A DNA stretch of 64,000 nt from Streptomyces musisoli (GCF_016741855.1 NZ_JAERRH010000027.1:1-64000); one strand, 5' to 3'; positions 25,255-33,110 are shown, numbered from the stretch's first letter. Notes: a model not told the origin generated them from the sequence alone. Numbers and translations: made by a program.

Positions 25255-26496
25255 GTGGAACGGCCAGTGTCCCCCGCACGACCGTCCCACCAGCGGGCGG
25301 AATCAGCTGACTTCCGGCTCCTGTGGTGGGCCGGCGCGGCCGACGGAATCGGCAGCCAGGCCTCCGGCACCGTCCTCCCGCTGCTCCTCCTGGGCCTGGG
25401 CAACTCCCCCGGGACCGTCGGCCTGATCGCCGGTGCCTCCACCGCCGTCGGCCTCCTCCTCGGCCCGCTCGTCGCCCTGCCCGCCGACCGGGGCGCCCGA
25501 AAACGCGTCATGATCGGATCGGCGGCCGTCTCCGCGCTCGCCATGGGCTGCGTGGCGTTCGCCCTGGGCACCGGAAGGCCACCCCTGGGCCTCGTCCTCG
25601 CCGCCGTGCTGGTCGAACGGGTGGCGACCGCCTGCTTCGAGGCGGCCGCACGCGGGACGGTCGCGCTGGTCTGCCCGGGCCCCGAGCAGCCCCGGGCCGT
25701 CGCCCGGCTGACCGCCGCCGACCAGGGCGCGCTGATCGCCGGCCCGGCACTGGGCGGACTCCTGTACCAGGCCGCCCGCGCGTTGCCGTTCCTCGCCGAC
25801 GCCCTCTCCTACGTCGTCAGCGCGCTGTGCGTGTCCGCCATGCGCGCGGACCTCACGGCGCCGGCACCGCGCGAACGCGGCGAAGGCGTGCTGCGGGAAG
25901 GCGCGGCCGGGCTGCGGCTGGTGCGTTCCTCCCCGCTGCTGCGACTGGTGCTGGTGTGGGGCACCACCGTCAACGCGGTCGTGGTGGCGCTGTACTACGG
26001 AGCCGTCTTCACCCTCCAGCGGGACGGCCGCTCCGGTGCCGTGCTGGGCCTGATCCTGGCCCTCTCCGGCGCCGCCGGACTGGTGGGCGCGCTCGCCGCA
26101 CCGAACGTGGCCAAACGTTTCGGCGCCGCACGGGTCGTCACCGGCGTGACCTGGCTGCTCCTGCCGCTCGCCGTCGCGCTCGCCACCGTCACGGACGCAT
26201 GGGCGTACGGAGTGCTGTTCGGCCTGGCGTGCCTGCTGATGCCGCTCGCCTCCGTCGTGCTCCAGGCCCGTGCCGTGCAGGCCACCGCTCCCGCGCTCCA
26301 GGCCCGCACCGGCGCCGTCCTGGCCACCGCGACCACGGGTGCCTCCGCCCTGGCTCCCGTGCTGGCCGGCGTGCTCGCCGACCGGGTCTCCCCCGCCGCG
26401 CCCGCGGTCTTCTGCGGTGTGCTGCTCGGTCTGCTCGCGGCCCACGGTTCCCGGCGCCCGGTGCGGGGTGTCCTCACGGCGGGGGCCGCCGGATGA
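25255..26496 (+). CDS. MFS exporter of the RiPP-type operon
   Basis: A 413-residue 12-helix transporter of the DHA3/enterobactin-exporter-like group. The N-terminal cytoplasmic stretch leads into DFRLLWWAGAADGIGSQASGTVLPLLLL, and PADRGARKRVMIGSAAVSAL is the loop 2-3 motif. GTG at 25255 (MERPVSPARPS) follows GGTGAGG; another GTG four codons earlier is possible. It is the first gene of a five-gene run and overlaps the peptidase start by four bases (ATGA). As the only transporter, it would export the mature peptide; that role is inferred from position. Confidence 0.85.
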   Translation: MERPVSPARPSHQRAESADFRLLWWAGAADGIGSQASGTVLPLLLLGLGNSPGTVGLIAGASTAVGLLLGPLVALPADRGARKRVMIGSAAVSALAMGCVAFALGTGRPPLGLVLAAVLVERVATACFEAAARGTVALVCPGPEQPRAVARLTAADQGALIAGPALGGLLYQAARALPFLADALSYVVSALCVSAMRADLTAPAPRERGEGVLREGAAGLRLVRSSPLLRLVLVWGTTVNAVVVALYYGAVFTLQRDGRSGAVLGLILALSGAAGLVGALAAPNVAKRFGAARVVTGVTWLLLPLAVALATVTDAWAYGVLFGLACLLMPLASVVLQARAVQATAPALQARTGAVLATATTGASALAPVLAGVLADRVSPAAPAVFCGVLLGLLAAHGSRRPVRGVLTAGAAG

Positions 26497-28340
26497 GCGA
26501 CGGCTACCAGGTGTACCGGGCCGCCCTGCCGGATGTCTGCGCGGCGGATCCGGCCAGGATGGTCCTCACCGCGGACGCCGAGGGCCGGTGCGAGGTGTTC
26601 ACCTGGGACGCCGTCGCCCGTCGCGCCCGGCAGGTCACCCGGCGCCCCCTGGGCACCCTGCACGGTGCCATCGACCGGGACGCGCACGTGTGGTGGTTCG
26701 ACGAGGACGAACACGGTTCGGGGAACTGGTGGTTCCAGCCCTTCACCGGCGGCCCCGACCGTCCCGGGCTGACGAACGTCCCGCCCGGGCTCCCGCGCGG
26801 TCTCGCGGTGAGCGACCACGGCACCGTCGCCGTCGCGGCCGGGGACGGTGACGCCACCACCGTCCACGTGGGCCCCCGCGGCGGCACCGGCCGCGCGGTG
26901 GCCCGGATCCCGGGCCACGTCACGCTCACCGGCATCACTCCCGGGGGCCGGCTGCTCGCCCTCGCCGGCGCGGGAGCCGTCCGCGTGCTCGACCGCGAGG
27001 GTGTCCCACGGGCCGTGCTGCCCGGCGGCGGTGACTCCGGCCGGCTGTGGTCCCTGGGGTTCGCGCCCACCGCGGACGGCGAGGAACTCCTCCTCGTCCG
27101 CGAGTACGACGACCGGTACGTCCTGGCGTCCTGGCGGCCCGCCACCGGCCTGATCACCCACGACTGGTGTGCCTTCGACACGGAGATCACGGCCCGCTGG
27201 GACGGCGACGGCCGGTCCGTCCTGGTCCGCCAGGACCGCCACGGCCGCTCCACGCTGCACCGCGCCGACCTCGCCGCGCGGACGCTCACCCCCGTACCCA
27301 CCCCGGCGGGCACCGTGCTGGACGCCGCCCTCCGGCCCGGCGGGGACCTGCACTACCTCTGGACAGCCGCCGGCGACCCGCCCCGGCTGTGTTCCACCCG
27401 GGGCACCGCCCTGCCCGTGCTGCCCACGCTTCCCGACCGGTTCCCCGGTACCCACCAGGACGTGTGGACACCGGGACCGGACGGACCCGTGCACACTCTG
27501 CTCAGCCTGCCCGACGAACCGCGCGGTCCGGCTCCGGCGGTGTTCCTGGTGCACGGCGGGCCCGGCGACCACGACCGGGACGCCTACGACGGCGTCGTCC
27601 ACTCCCTGGTCGCCTCCGGGTTCGCCGTCGCCCGCGTCAACTACCGCGGCTCCACCGGCTACGGACCGCGCTGGCGGCGCGCCTTCCGGGACGGGGTCGG
27701 ACTGACCCAGGTCGGGGATCTGGCATCGGTGCGTGCCGACCTGGTCGCCCGGGGACTGATCCGCGCGGACGCCGTCGGCCTGTGGGGCACCTCCTGGGGC
27801 GGCTACCTGGTCCTGCTCGCCCTGGGCACCCGGCCCGGACTGTGGCAGGCCGGGGTCGCGGTCAAGCCGGTCGCCGACTGCGTGGCTGCCCACCGCACCA
27901 CCACTTCGGCGCTGCGCGCTCTGGACGAACGCCTCTTCGGCGGCACGCCCGAGCAGGTGCCCGAGCGCTACGCGCGCAGTTCGCCGATCCACTACGCCGC
28001 CGCGGTCCGCGCCCCGCTGCTGGTGGCGGCGGCCACGCGTGACGCCAAATGCCCGCCCGGCCAGGTCCGCGGCTACCTCGCCGCACTGCGCGCCGCCGGT
28101 GTCCGGCACGAGGCGCTGTGGCTCGACTCCGGCCACGACGGCTACGACGGCTACGACCACGTCACCGTGCTGCGCCGGGCCGTGGTCTTCCTCGACCGGG
28201 CACTGCGCGCCCCTGGCGGACGCCACCCCCAGACGCCCCGCTCCGACCGGAGCGGGGAGCACCACACCGCCGTACACACCACGGAGAGGAGAACGACCCA
28301 TGCAGAAGGACGTCATTCACAACGACCCGCTCGCGGGTGA
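26493..28340 (+). CDS. S9-family (prolyl-oligopeptidase-like) peptidase
   Basis: A 615-residue serine peptidase. Residues 1-320 form a repeated WD/beta-propeller-like lid, and 320-575 the alpha/beta hydrolase domain (FLVHGGPGDHDRDAYDG, RVNYRGSTGYG). The triad is Ser434 in GTSWGG, Asp518 in TRDAKCPP and His548 in DSGHDG. There is no signal peptide, so it is cytoplasmic. The family cleaves short peptides, often after proline, and some members release or cyclise RiPP cores. The last 40 residues form a non-conserved tail (PQTPRSDRSGEHHTAV...) whose DNA contains a perfect hairpin and overlaps the precursor gene by 41 bp. It is the likely leader peptidase of the cluster. Confidence 0.9.
   Translation: MSDGYQVYRAALPDVCAADPARMVLTADAEGRCEVFTWDAVARRARQVTRRPLGTLHGAIDRDAHVWWFDEDEHGSGNWWFQPFTGGPDRPGLTNVPPGLPRGLAVSDHGTVAVAAGDGDATTVHVGPRGGTGRAVARIPGHVTLTGITPGGRLLALAGAGAVRVLDREGVPRAVLPGGGDSGRLWSLGFAPTADGEELLLVREYDDRYVLASWRPATGLITHDWCAFDTEITARWDGDGRSVLVRQDRHGRSTLHRADLAARTLTPVPTPAGTVLDAALRPGGDLHYLWTAAGDPPRLCSTRGTALPVLPTLPDRFPGTHQDVWTPGPDGPVHTLLSLPDEPRGPAPAVFLVHGGPGDHDRDAYDGVVHSLVASGFAVARVNYRGSTGYGPRWRRAFRDGVGLTQVGDLASVRADLVARGLIRADAVGLWGTSWGGYLVLLALGTRPGLWQAGVAVKPVADCVAAHRTTTSALRALDERLFGGTPEQVPERYARSSPIHYAAAVRAPLLVAAATRDAKCPPGQVRGYLAALRAAGVRHEALWLDSGHDGYDGYDHVTVLRRAVVFLDRALRAPGGRHPQTPRSDRSGEHHTAVHTTERRTTHAEGRHSQRPARG
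28236..28257 (+). promoter_or_regulatory. Hairpin just upstream of the precursor peptide gene
   Basis: CCCCGCTCCG and CGGAGCGGGG (10-bp exact arms, two-base centre) lie within the peptidase tail, 42 bp before the peptide start. It could be an RNA processing site, a partial terminator or a translation-isolating structure. Confidence 0.6.
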
Positions 28341-28419
28341 CGAGGAGAACCGCAAGCCGAGCGTCGGCATCACCGTCACCGTCCCGTTCCGCAACGCCGA
28401 GGACGCGGAAGAGGACTGA
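28300..28419 (+). CDS. Candidate RiPP precursor peptide (39 aa)
   Basis: A very small gene with a strong ribosome site (GGAGAGGAG, about 7 bp before the ATG). The peptide starts MQKDVIHNDPLAGDEENRKP and continues SVGITVTVPF then RNAEDAEED. Residues 1-20 are hydrophilic and leader-like. Residues 21-30 are rich in beta-branched Val, Ile and Thr. The acidic tail is RNAEDAEED. There are no Cys residues, so it is not a sactipeptide or lanthipeptide. It lies directly before a RiPP-maturation radical SAM gene, after a prolyl-peptidase gene, and between two hairpins. Two prolines (20 and 29) bracket SVGITVTVP, a natural prolyl-peptidase product. No family known to me matches; the precursor role is inferred from size, position and partners. 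Confidence 0.78.
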   Translation: MQKDVIHNDPLAGDEENRKPSVGITVTVPFRNAEDAEED

Positions 28420-28425
28420 CCCCTG

Positions 28426-28458
28426 CCGGCCGGCCCGGTACCACTCCGGGCCGGCCGG
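28426..28458 (+). terminator. Strong hairpin between precursor and radical SAM genes
   Basis: CCGGCCGGCCCGG and CCGGGCCGGCCGG form a perfect 13-bp stem with a seven-base loop (TACCACT), extended by G-U and U-A pairs. It starts six bases after the precursor stop. As in many RiPP operons it probably causes partial termination or protects the 3' end, giving more peptide mRNA than enzyme mRNA. Confidence 0.75.
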
Positions 28459-28482
28459 TACCCGATTCTCCGAGGAGCCGAC

Positions 28483-30396
28483 ATGCGTGTCCTGTTGGTC
28501 AACATGCCCTGGTCGCCCATCGACCTGCCGTCCCTCGCCCTGGGAATCCTCAAACGGAGCGTGGACGAGCGCGTGCCCGGCGCCGAGGCCGAGGTGCTGC
28601 ACGCCAATCTCGAATTCACCGACTGGATCACCGCACGCACCGAATTCACCGGTGACGACTACGAGTACTACTCACTTTCCTCCTATTTCATGGGCTGCGG
28701 CGACTGGGTGTTCTCCTCGGCCCTGTACGACGATCCGCACTGGCGCGAGGAGGAGTTCACCGCGGTGATGCGCGGGAAACTCAAGAAGTCGCGTATGGCC
28801 ATGACGCACGCGCTGCACCGGGTGGCGCCGGAGTTCGTCGACGAGATCGCGCGGCGGATCGTCGCGCACGCACCCGACGTCGTCGGCTTCACCTCCACCT
28901 TCCAGCAGAACGCCGCGGCGCTGGCCGCGGCCCGGCGGGTCAAGCAGCTCGCCCCGCACATCGTCACCGTGATCGGCGGAGCCAACTGCGACGGGGCGCA
29001 GGGCGCCGCCGTGCACCGCAACTTCCCCTTCGTCGACCACGTCGTACGAGGAGAGGGCGAGGCGGCCTTCCCGCGGTTGCTGACCGCCCTCACCGACGGC
29101 TCGGACCTCGCGGAGGTGCCCGGCCTGTGCCACCGGGGCCCCGAGGGGGAGAGCGTCGCCAACGCGATGGCCACCCGTCCGCTGCCGCCCGCCGCGATCC
29201 TGCCGCCCGACTACAGCGGCTACTTCGAGCGTCTCGCCGCCTCCGCCGCCCGCCACTGGGTCGAGCCCAAGCTGGTCGTCGAGGGCGCCCGCGGCTGCTG
29301 GTGGGGCGAGAAGCACCACTGCACCTTCTGCGGGCTCAACGGCTCGTTCATGGAGTTCCGTTCCAAGAGCCCGGACACCTTCTACCAGGAGATCATCGAA
29401 CTGGCCCGCCGCCACCGGGTCCTGGACATGTACGTCGTCGACAACATCCTCGACATGGGCTACCTGTCGACCGTGCTGCCCCGGATCATCGACAGCGAGT
29501 ACGACCTGCGGCTGCACATCGAGATCAAGGCAAACATGCGCCGCCCCCAGCTCCGCACCCTCGCCGACGCGGGGATGATCTACGTCCAGCCCGGCATCGA
29601 ATCGCTCAACCACCGGGTGCTGGACCTGATGGACAAGGGCGTCAGCGGCTGCCAGAACGTCCGGATGCTCCGGGACGGAGCCGAGACCGGACTGTCCGTC
29701 GCCTGGAACTACCTCCACGGCTTCCCCGGCGAGACCGCCCAGGACTACGACCCGGTGATCGCCCAGATACCGGCGCTGGAACACCTCGACCCGCCCGTCG
29801 ACCTGTCGGCCCGGATCGCCATCGAACGCTTCAGCCCGTACTTCGAGCGCCCCGAACTCGGCTTCACCGGCCTCAGGCCCGAGGAGCACTACCGCTTCAC
29901 CTACGACCTGCCGGAGGAGGAGCTGTACGACCTCGCGTACGTCTTCGAGGCACCGGCGCGGGGCATCGGCGAACCGACCGTCACCGCGCTCAACGACGCC
30001 CTGGCCGCGTGGAAGAAGCACCACGCCGACGCCCGGCTGACTCACACCGATCTGGGCGACCGGATCGTCCTGGTCTCCCGGCGCCGCGCCTTCGAGTGGC
30101 GGACGACCGAGCTGACCGACCCCTTCGAACTGGTCGCCTTCCGCCTTCTCGACCAGCCGCACAGCGTCGCCGCCCTCACCCGGAAGGCCGCGGGCAAGGT
30201 CGCCGGAGCCGCCCTCGACGAGGCCGCCGTGCAGCGTCTCCTCGACGTGTGGGTCTCGCTCGGGATCGTCTTCACCGACGGCGGGCAGTACGTGCACATC
30301 GCCCCGGCCGCCGTCAACGAGGACCTGCTACGGCTCGACTTCATGCGCCACACCCACGCGGCACGGTCCGCCCCCGCCGAGCCCGTCCACGCGTGA
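28483..30396 (+). CDS. B12-binding radical SAM RiPP-maturation C-methyltransferase
   Basis: A 637-residue protein, starting MRVLLVNMPWSPIDLPSLAL with AGGAG upstream. Residues 1-210 form a cobalamin-binding-like Rossmann domain (DVVGFTSTFQQN, VTVIGGANCDGAQG, VVRGEGEAAFPRLL). The radical SAM cluster is Cys272-x7-Cys280-x2-Cys283 (GCWWGEKHHCTFCGLNG), not the usual CX3CX2C; this CX7CX2C motif is the signature of the RiPP-maturation radical SAM family (TIGR03975). The barrel includes YVVDNILDMGY, YVQPGIESL and WNYLHGFPGE. The C-terminus (about 545-620: DPFELVAFRLLDQPHSVAALTRKA...VSLGIVFTDGGQYVHIA) looks like a winged-helix peptide-recognition domain. It probably methylates unactivated carbons of the peptide at 28300; substrate and site are inferred. 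Confidence 0.9.
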   Translation: MRVLLVNMPWSPIDLPSLALGILKRSVDERVPGAEAEVLHANLEFTDWITARTEFTGDDYEYYSLSSYFMGCGDWVFSSALYDDPHWREEEFTAVMRGKLKKSRMAMTHALHRVAPEFVDEIARRIVAHAPDVVGFTSTFQQNAAALAAARRVKQLAPHIVTVIGGANCDGAQGAAVHRNFPFVDHVVRGEGEAAFPRLLTALTDGSDLAEVPGLCHRGPEGESVANAMATRPLPPAAILPPDYSGYFERLAASAARHWVEPKLVVEGARGCWWGEKHHCTFCGLNGSFMEFRSKSPDTFYQEIIELARRHRVLDMYVVDNILDMGYLSTVLPRIIDSEYDLRLHIEIKANMRRPQLRTLADAGMIYVQPGIESLNHRVLDLMDKGVSGCQNVRMLRDGAETGLSVAWNYLHGFPGETAQDYDPVIAQIPALEHLDPPVDLSARIAIERFSPYFERPELGFTGLRPEEHYRFTYDLPEEELYDLAYVFEAPARGIGEPTVTALNDALAAWKKHHADARLTHTDLGDRIVLVSRRRAFEWRTTELTDPFELVAFRLLDQPHSVAALTRKAAGKVAGAALDEAAVQRLLDVWVSLGIVFTDGGQYVHIAPAAVNEDLLRLDFMRHTHAARSAPAEPVHA

Positions 30397-30421
30397 CCGC
30401 GCCCCGAGGAGGAGTACGCCC

Positions 30422-31090
30422 ATGAGCACATCGAGCACCATGAGCCCGCCCAGCGTCCTCGCCTGGCGCGACTACGACCCCGCCGCCTGCGCACTGCCCG
30501 GCATGTTCCTGGGCGAACTCGCCCTCCCCGGCCCGCTGGAGGGCGAGAGCGAGCGGCTGTGGCAGCTCGGCGCACGGCGCGTACGGCTGGGCGCCACCGT
30601 GGACCTCACCGCCGGTGCGGACGCCGAGCGGGCCGCCGAGGCGGTGGCGGCGCTGAGCCTGGTGCGCGACCTGACCGCGCGCGCCGTCCTGGTCGAGTGG
30701 GAGGTGCGTCTTGCGCCGGCGCCGGCCGAAGCCTGGCAGGTCCTCAGCCACCTTCAGCCGCCCCGGCACCTCGAAGGGCCCGCCGGGGCCGGCGAGACCC
30801 TGCGCGCCTGGCAGCAGGGCCACTACCTGTGCAAGTGCCTGTGGCGCAAGGGCCCCGGCTTCGTGCAGATCCGGGACCGCCGCTGGGGGGAGCTGCGCCG
30901 GTTCACCGCCGACGAGCCGCACTACGAGGACACGATCGAGCGGCTGGCGTACGGGGCGCCGGCGGATTCCGTGCCGGCGGCCGTCCTCGAGGACTTCCGG
31001 AGCGAGAAGCTCGTCCTCGACGTCGGACCGCTGGCCTGGTGGGTGCCGTACCGGATCAGCCGCTGGCTCCAGGAGCCGATGACCATCTGA
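30422..31090 (+). CDS. DUF5825-like RiPP accessory protein
   Basis: A 222-residue cytoplasmic protein, 25 bp after the radical SAM gene with GAGGAG upstream. It resembles the DUF5825 proteins that accompany RiPP-maturation radical SAM genes in actinomycetes (family remembered, not searched). Residues 12-100 are alpha/beta (WRDYDPAACALPGMFLGELAL, RRVRLGATVDLTAGADAERA, RAVLVEWEVRL). A central HYLCKCLWRKGPGF has two Cys. Residues 146-203 (GFVQIRDRRWGELRRF...LERLAYGAPADSVPAAVLEDFRSEKLVLDVG-like order) read like a PqqD/RRE winged helix: two strands, helices, then a short wing. It may be the peptide-recognition partner. That role is a hypothesis. Confidence 0.72.
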   Translation: MSTSSTMSPPSVLAWRDYDPAACALPGMFLGELALPGPLEGESERLWQLGARRVRLGATVDLTAGADAERAAEAVAALSLVRDLTARAVLVEWEVRLAPAPAEAWQVLSHLQPPRHLEGPAGAGETLRAWQQGHYLCKCLWRKGPGFVQIRDRRWGELRRFTADEPHYEDTIERLAYGAPADSVPAAVLEDFRSEKLVLDVGPLAWWVPYRISRWLQEPMTI

Positions 31091-31119
31091 CCGCCGAGGC
31101 CGCGACGCGCCGTCGGCGG
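31091..31119 (+). terminator. Terminator at the end of the RiPP operon
   Basis: CCGCCGA and TCGGCGG form a seven-base-pair stem starting at the base after the stop, with a GC-rich loop and a following CTTTCGTC. A modest stem, but well placed between convergent genes. Confidence 0.5.
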
Positions 31120-31189
31120 CTTTCGTCACGCGGACCGGGGCCGGCCAAGGGTGCGACCCCGGCCGGCTGTCGCCAAGAGGTGCTGTCCG

Positions 31190-31480
31190 TCAGCAGGTAC
31201 GGCCCGCGTAGTGGGCGCCCTGGATCCGGTCGGCGGAGCCGAGCCAGGTCCGGCCCGGGCCGACACAGCGCTCGTAGTCGGGGGCCAGCGCCACCTCGAC
31301 CTTGATCACCACGTGGGAGCCGTCGGACGTGCAGTGGTTGTAGTAGGCGTCGGAGCCGGTCTCGTAGAACCCGCACGGATCCGCGGCCGCCGGCGTCGCC
31401 GTGGCGGTGCCGGCACCGAGGAGTCCGAGTGCGAGGGAGACGGTACCGAGGGCACTGGTCAGCAGGCGGCGAACGTACAC
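31190..31480 (-). CDS. Small secreted protein, DUF6355-like
   Basis: A 96-residue exported protein. MYVRRLLTSALGTVSLALGLLGAG with ATATPAAA is a Sec signal peptide. The mature 60 residues have four Cys (PCGFYET, YNHCTSDGS, ERCVGPG, GRTC), likely two disulphides, and strand-like HVVIKVEVALAPDYERC. It resembles DUF6355 proteins, which databases label as natural product biosynthesis proteins although no reaction is established. It ends 71 bp from the RiPP operon terminator and is convergent with it, so membership of that cluster is not supported. Confidence 0.75.
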   Translation of the reverse strand: MYVRRLLTSALGTVSLALGLLGAGTATATPAAADPCGFYETGSDAYYNHCTSDGSHVVIKVEVALAPDYERCVGPGRTWLGSADRIQGAHYAGRTC

Positions 31481-31815
31481 GGCGAACTCCTCGTGACAAG
31501 CGGGGGGAAGGAACGGCGTCCCCGGCGGAGCGTGGGCGCGCGGCCGGGCACGGGCCCATGATCACGGATCACCGATGCGGAATCCGCCGTCTGCCGTTCG
31601 CTGTCACCCGCCGAATCATTTCCTCGGTACGCCGAACGGATCACCCCTGTGGACGGGCGCCCCGGACTGCGGTACGGCACCGCGCCGGCAGGCAATCCGA
31701 AAAGGCGTCGCGGCCGTATCAGGAGTAGGGCCGCGGCCATGCCGATCCGCGCTGCGGCCGTTCGTCCCGTGCCGCCAGAGTCGCGCGAGACGAGGAGAGG
31801 AAGGGTGCATCCATC
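31481..31815. other. 335-bp divergent promoter region, no gene seen
   Basis: The region separates two divergent secreted-protein genes and must hold both promoters. It is noticeably less GC-rich around 31560-31640. I find no convincing -35/-10 pair or palindrome. Confidence 0.4.
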
Positions 31816-32136
31816 ATGCGAGCACAGCACGTACGGCGGGTCGTCGCGGCTTCCGCGGCCGGCATGGTGATGGCCGGCGCAGCGGCGGTCGGTGCGGCGG
31901 GCACGGCCGCGGCCGCGGCTCCCGCCGTGCACACCACTCAGGCCACCACCGGTGGCTGCTGGGGCCACGACGACTGGCGCTGCTTCGACCACGGTGGCTT
32001 CCGTTTCGGTCACGACCGCTTCGATCACGATGGCTTCCGCTTCGGCCACCACTTCGATCACGATGGCTTCCGCTTCGGCCACCACTTCGATCACCGATTC
32101 GACCGCGGGCCCTTCGTGATCATCGTGCTCCAGTAG
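31816..32136 (+). CDS. Small secreted protein with Phe/Gly/His repeats
   Basis: A 106-residue exported protein. MRAQHVRRVVAASAAGMVMA leads a long Ala-rich signal ending TAAAAAPA. After TGGCWGHDDWRCFDHG, the mature domain consists of near-identical 11-residue units of the form HDGFRFGHHFD (GFRFGHDRFDH, then two GFRFGHHFDH), ending FDRGPFVIIVLQ. The 33-bp DNA units are almost exact copies. Two Cys could form a disulphide. The His/Asp/Phe spacing suggests metal binding or self-assembly, as in amyloid-like surface proteins, but no family is recognised. AGAGGAAG upstream supports the start. Confidence 0.75.
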   Translation: MRAQHVRRVVAASAAGMVMAGAAAVGAAGTAAAAAPAVHTTQATTGGCWGHDDWRCFDHGGFRFGHDRFDHDGFRFGHHFDHDGFRFGHHFDHRFDRGPFVIIVLQ

Positions 32137-32364
32137 TGGCCGCGGCGGACACAGAGGGGCGCGCCCGTCGAGCGGCGCGCCCCGTGCCGTGCGGAGCACT
32201 CGGCGCACCGGCATCGGCCGCTGCCGCCCGGCCGTGGCGCAGGGCGCGAGAGAGACGGCGGAGAGCTGCGCTCGACGCCGGTCGTCCCCGGTCTTCACCC
32301 TCACCCCGAGCACGGCCCGCATCGTTTCGCCGAAGTCGTGGACCGTGACGACGCCGGCCGCCCC

Positions 32365-32775
32365 TCACACCCGGCGCAGGACGACGAGGAGCACCAGGAG
32401 CACCGTGGCGCCCGCACTCGTGCCGTGCGCGACGACGGCGGTGAGCGGGAAGTGCCGCTCGGCGGTGGCGGCGCCGTGCGCATGACGACCGGAGCTGGGC
32501 AGCCAGCGCAGCAGCATCATGAAGCCGAACGCGGCCACGATCAGGACGACCGCGCAGGCCGCCCAGGCGGAGCTCCTGACGCCGCCCAGCAGGTACGCGC
32601 TCCAGGCGGCGAGTCCGGCCACGGCGAGCGCCACATGGCCGACGACCAGCCACAGCGGCAGCCGCGTCACGCCCGGGGTGCGCTGCCGCAGTCCGCCGTG
32701 CCGGATCCACACAAGGGCGAGGTAGCCGCCCAGGACCGCCGTCAGCAGCCAAGCGCACAGAACGAAGACACGCAT
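32365..32775 (-). CDS. Small integral membrane protein
   Basis: A 136-residue protein starting MRVFVLCAWLLTAVLGGYLA, with four predicted transmembrane helices: about 5-22, 40-65, 70-90 and 108-132. A cytoplasmic-looking loop LPSSGRHAHGAATAERHFP has several His. GGGTAAGGCGG upstream fits a ribosome site. The pattern matches small four-helix DUF proteins of actinomycetes. No function known. The open frame extends upstream to 32991 without hydrophobic or conserved sequence. Confidence 0.7.
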   Translation of the reverse strand: MRVFVLCAWLLTAVLGGYLALVWIRHGGLRQRTPGVTRLPLWLVVGHVALAVAGLAAWSAYLLGGVRSSAWAACAVVLIVAAFGFMMLLRWLPSSGRHAHGAATAERHFPLTAVVAHGTSAGATVLLVLLVVLRRV

Positions 32776-33110
32776 CCGCCTTACCCCCTGCCCCGTGTCC
32801 GGCCGGCCCTGTCCCGTCAGGGCTGCGCGCCCCAGGACACCGCACACCACGGGACGAGCCCGGACATCCATCCGCTGATTCGCCCGTAGGTGTGAATGGT
32901 GGGGCGAATCGCGTGCGCTTCGGCCCGGGCCCTGTCGGCCGCGGCCGCCACCTTCCTCCGATGTGCGAGGACACCGCTGTTGCGGAAGCATCGGTAGGGG
33001 CGGTTCCCACGCTGCGACGACGCGCAGGTGGACTCACCGCCGACCGGCGGACCGACGCCTTTCCAGGCTGGGGGAAGCGCTCGTTTCGGCGTCCGTACCG
33101 GAGAACTCAC
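32776..33110. other. 335-bp divergent intergenic region
   Basis: Separates the membrane protein gene from the DoxX gene. No gene is supported; frames across it are low-complexity. Both promoters presumably lie here. Confidence 0.35.

Noticed and set aside
31190..31480. DUF6355-like secreted protein as part of the RiPP cluster
   Set aside because: It is convergent with the operon, separated by a terminator, and has its own signal peptide; no evidence of shared regulation.
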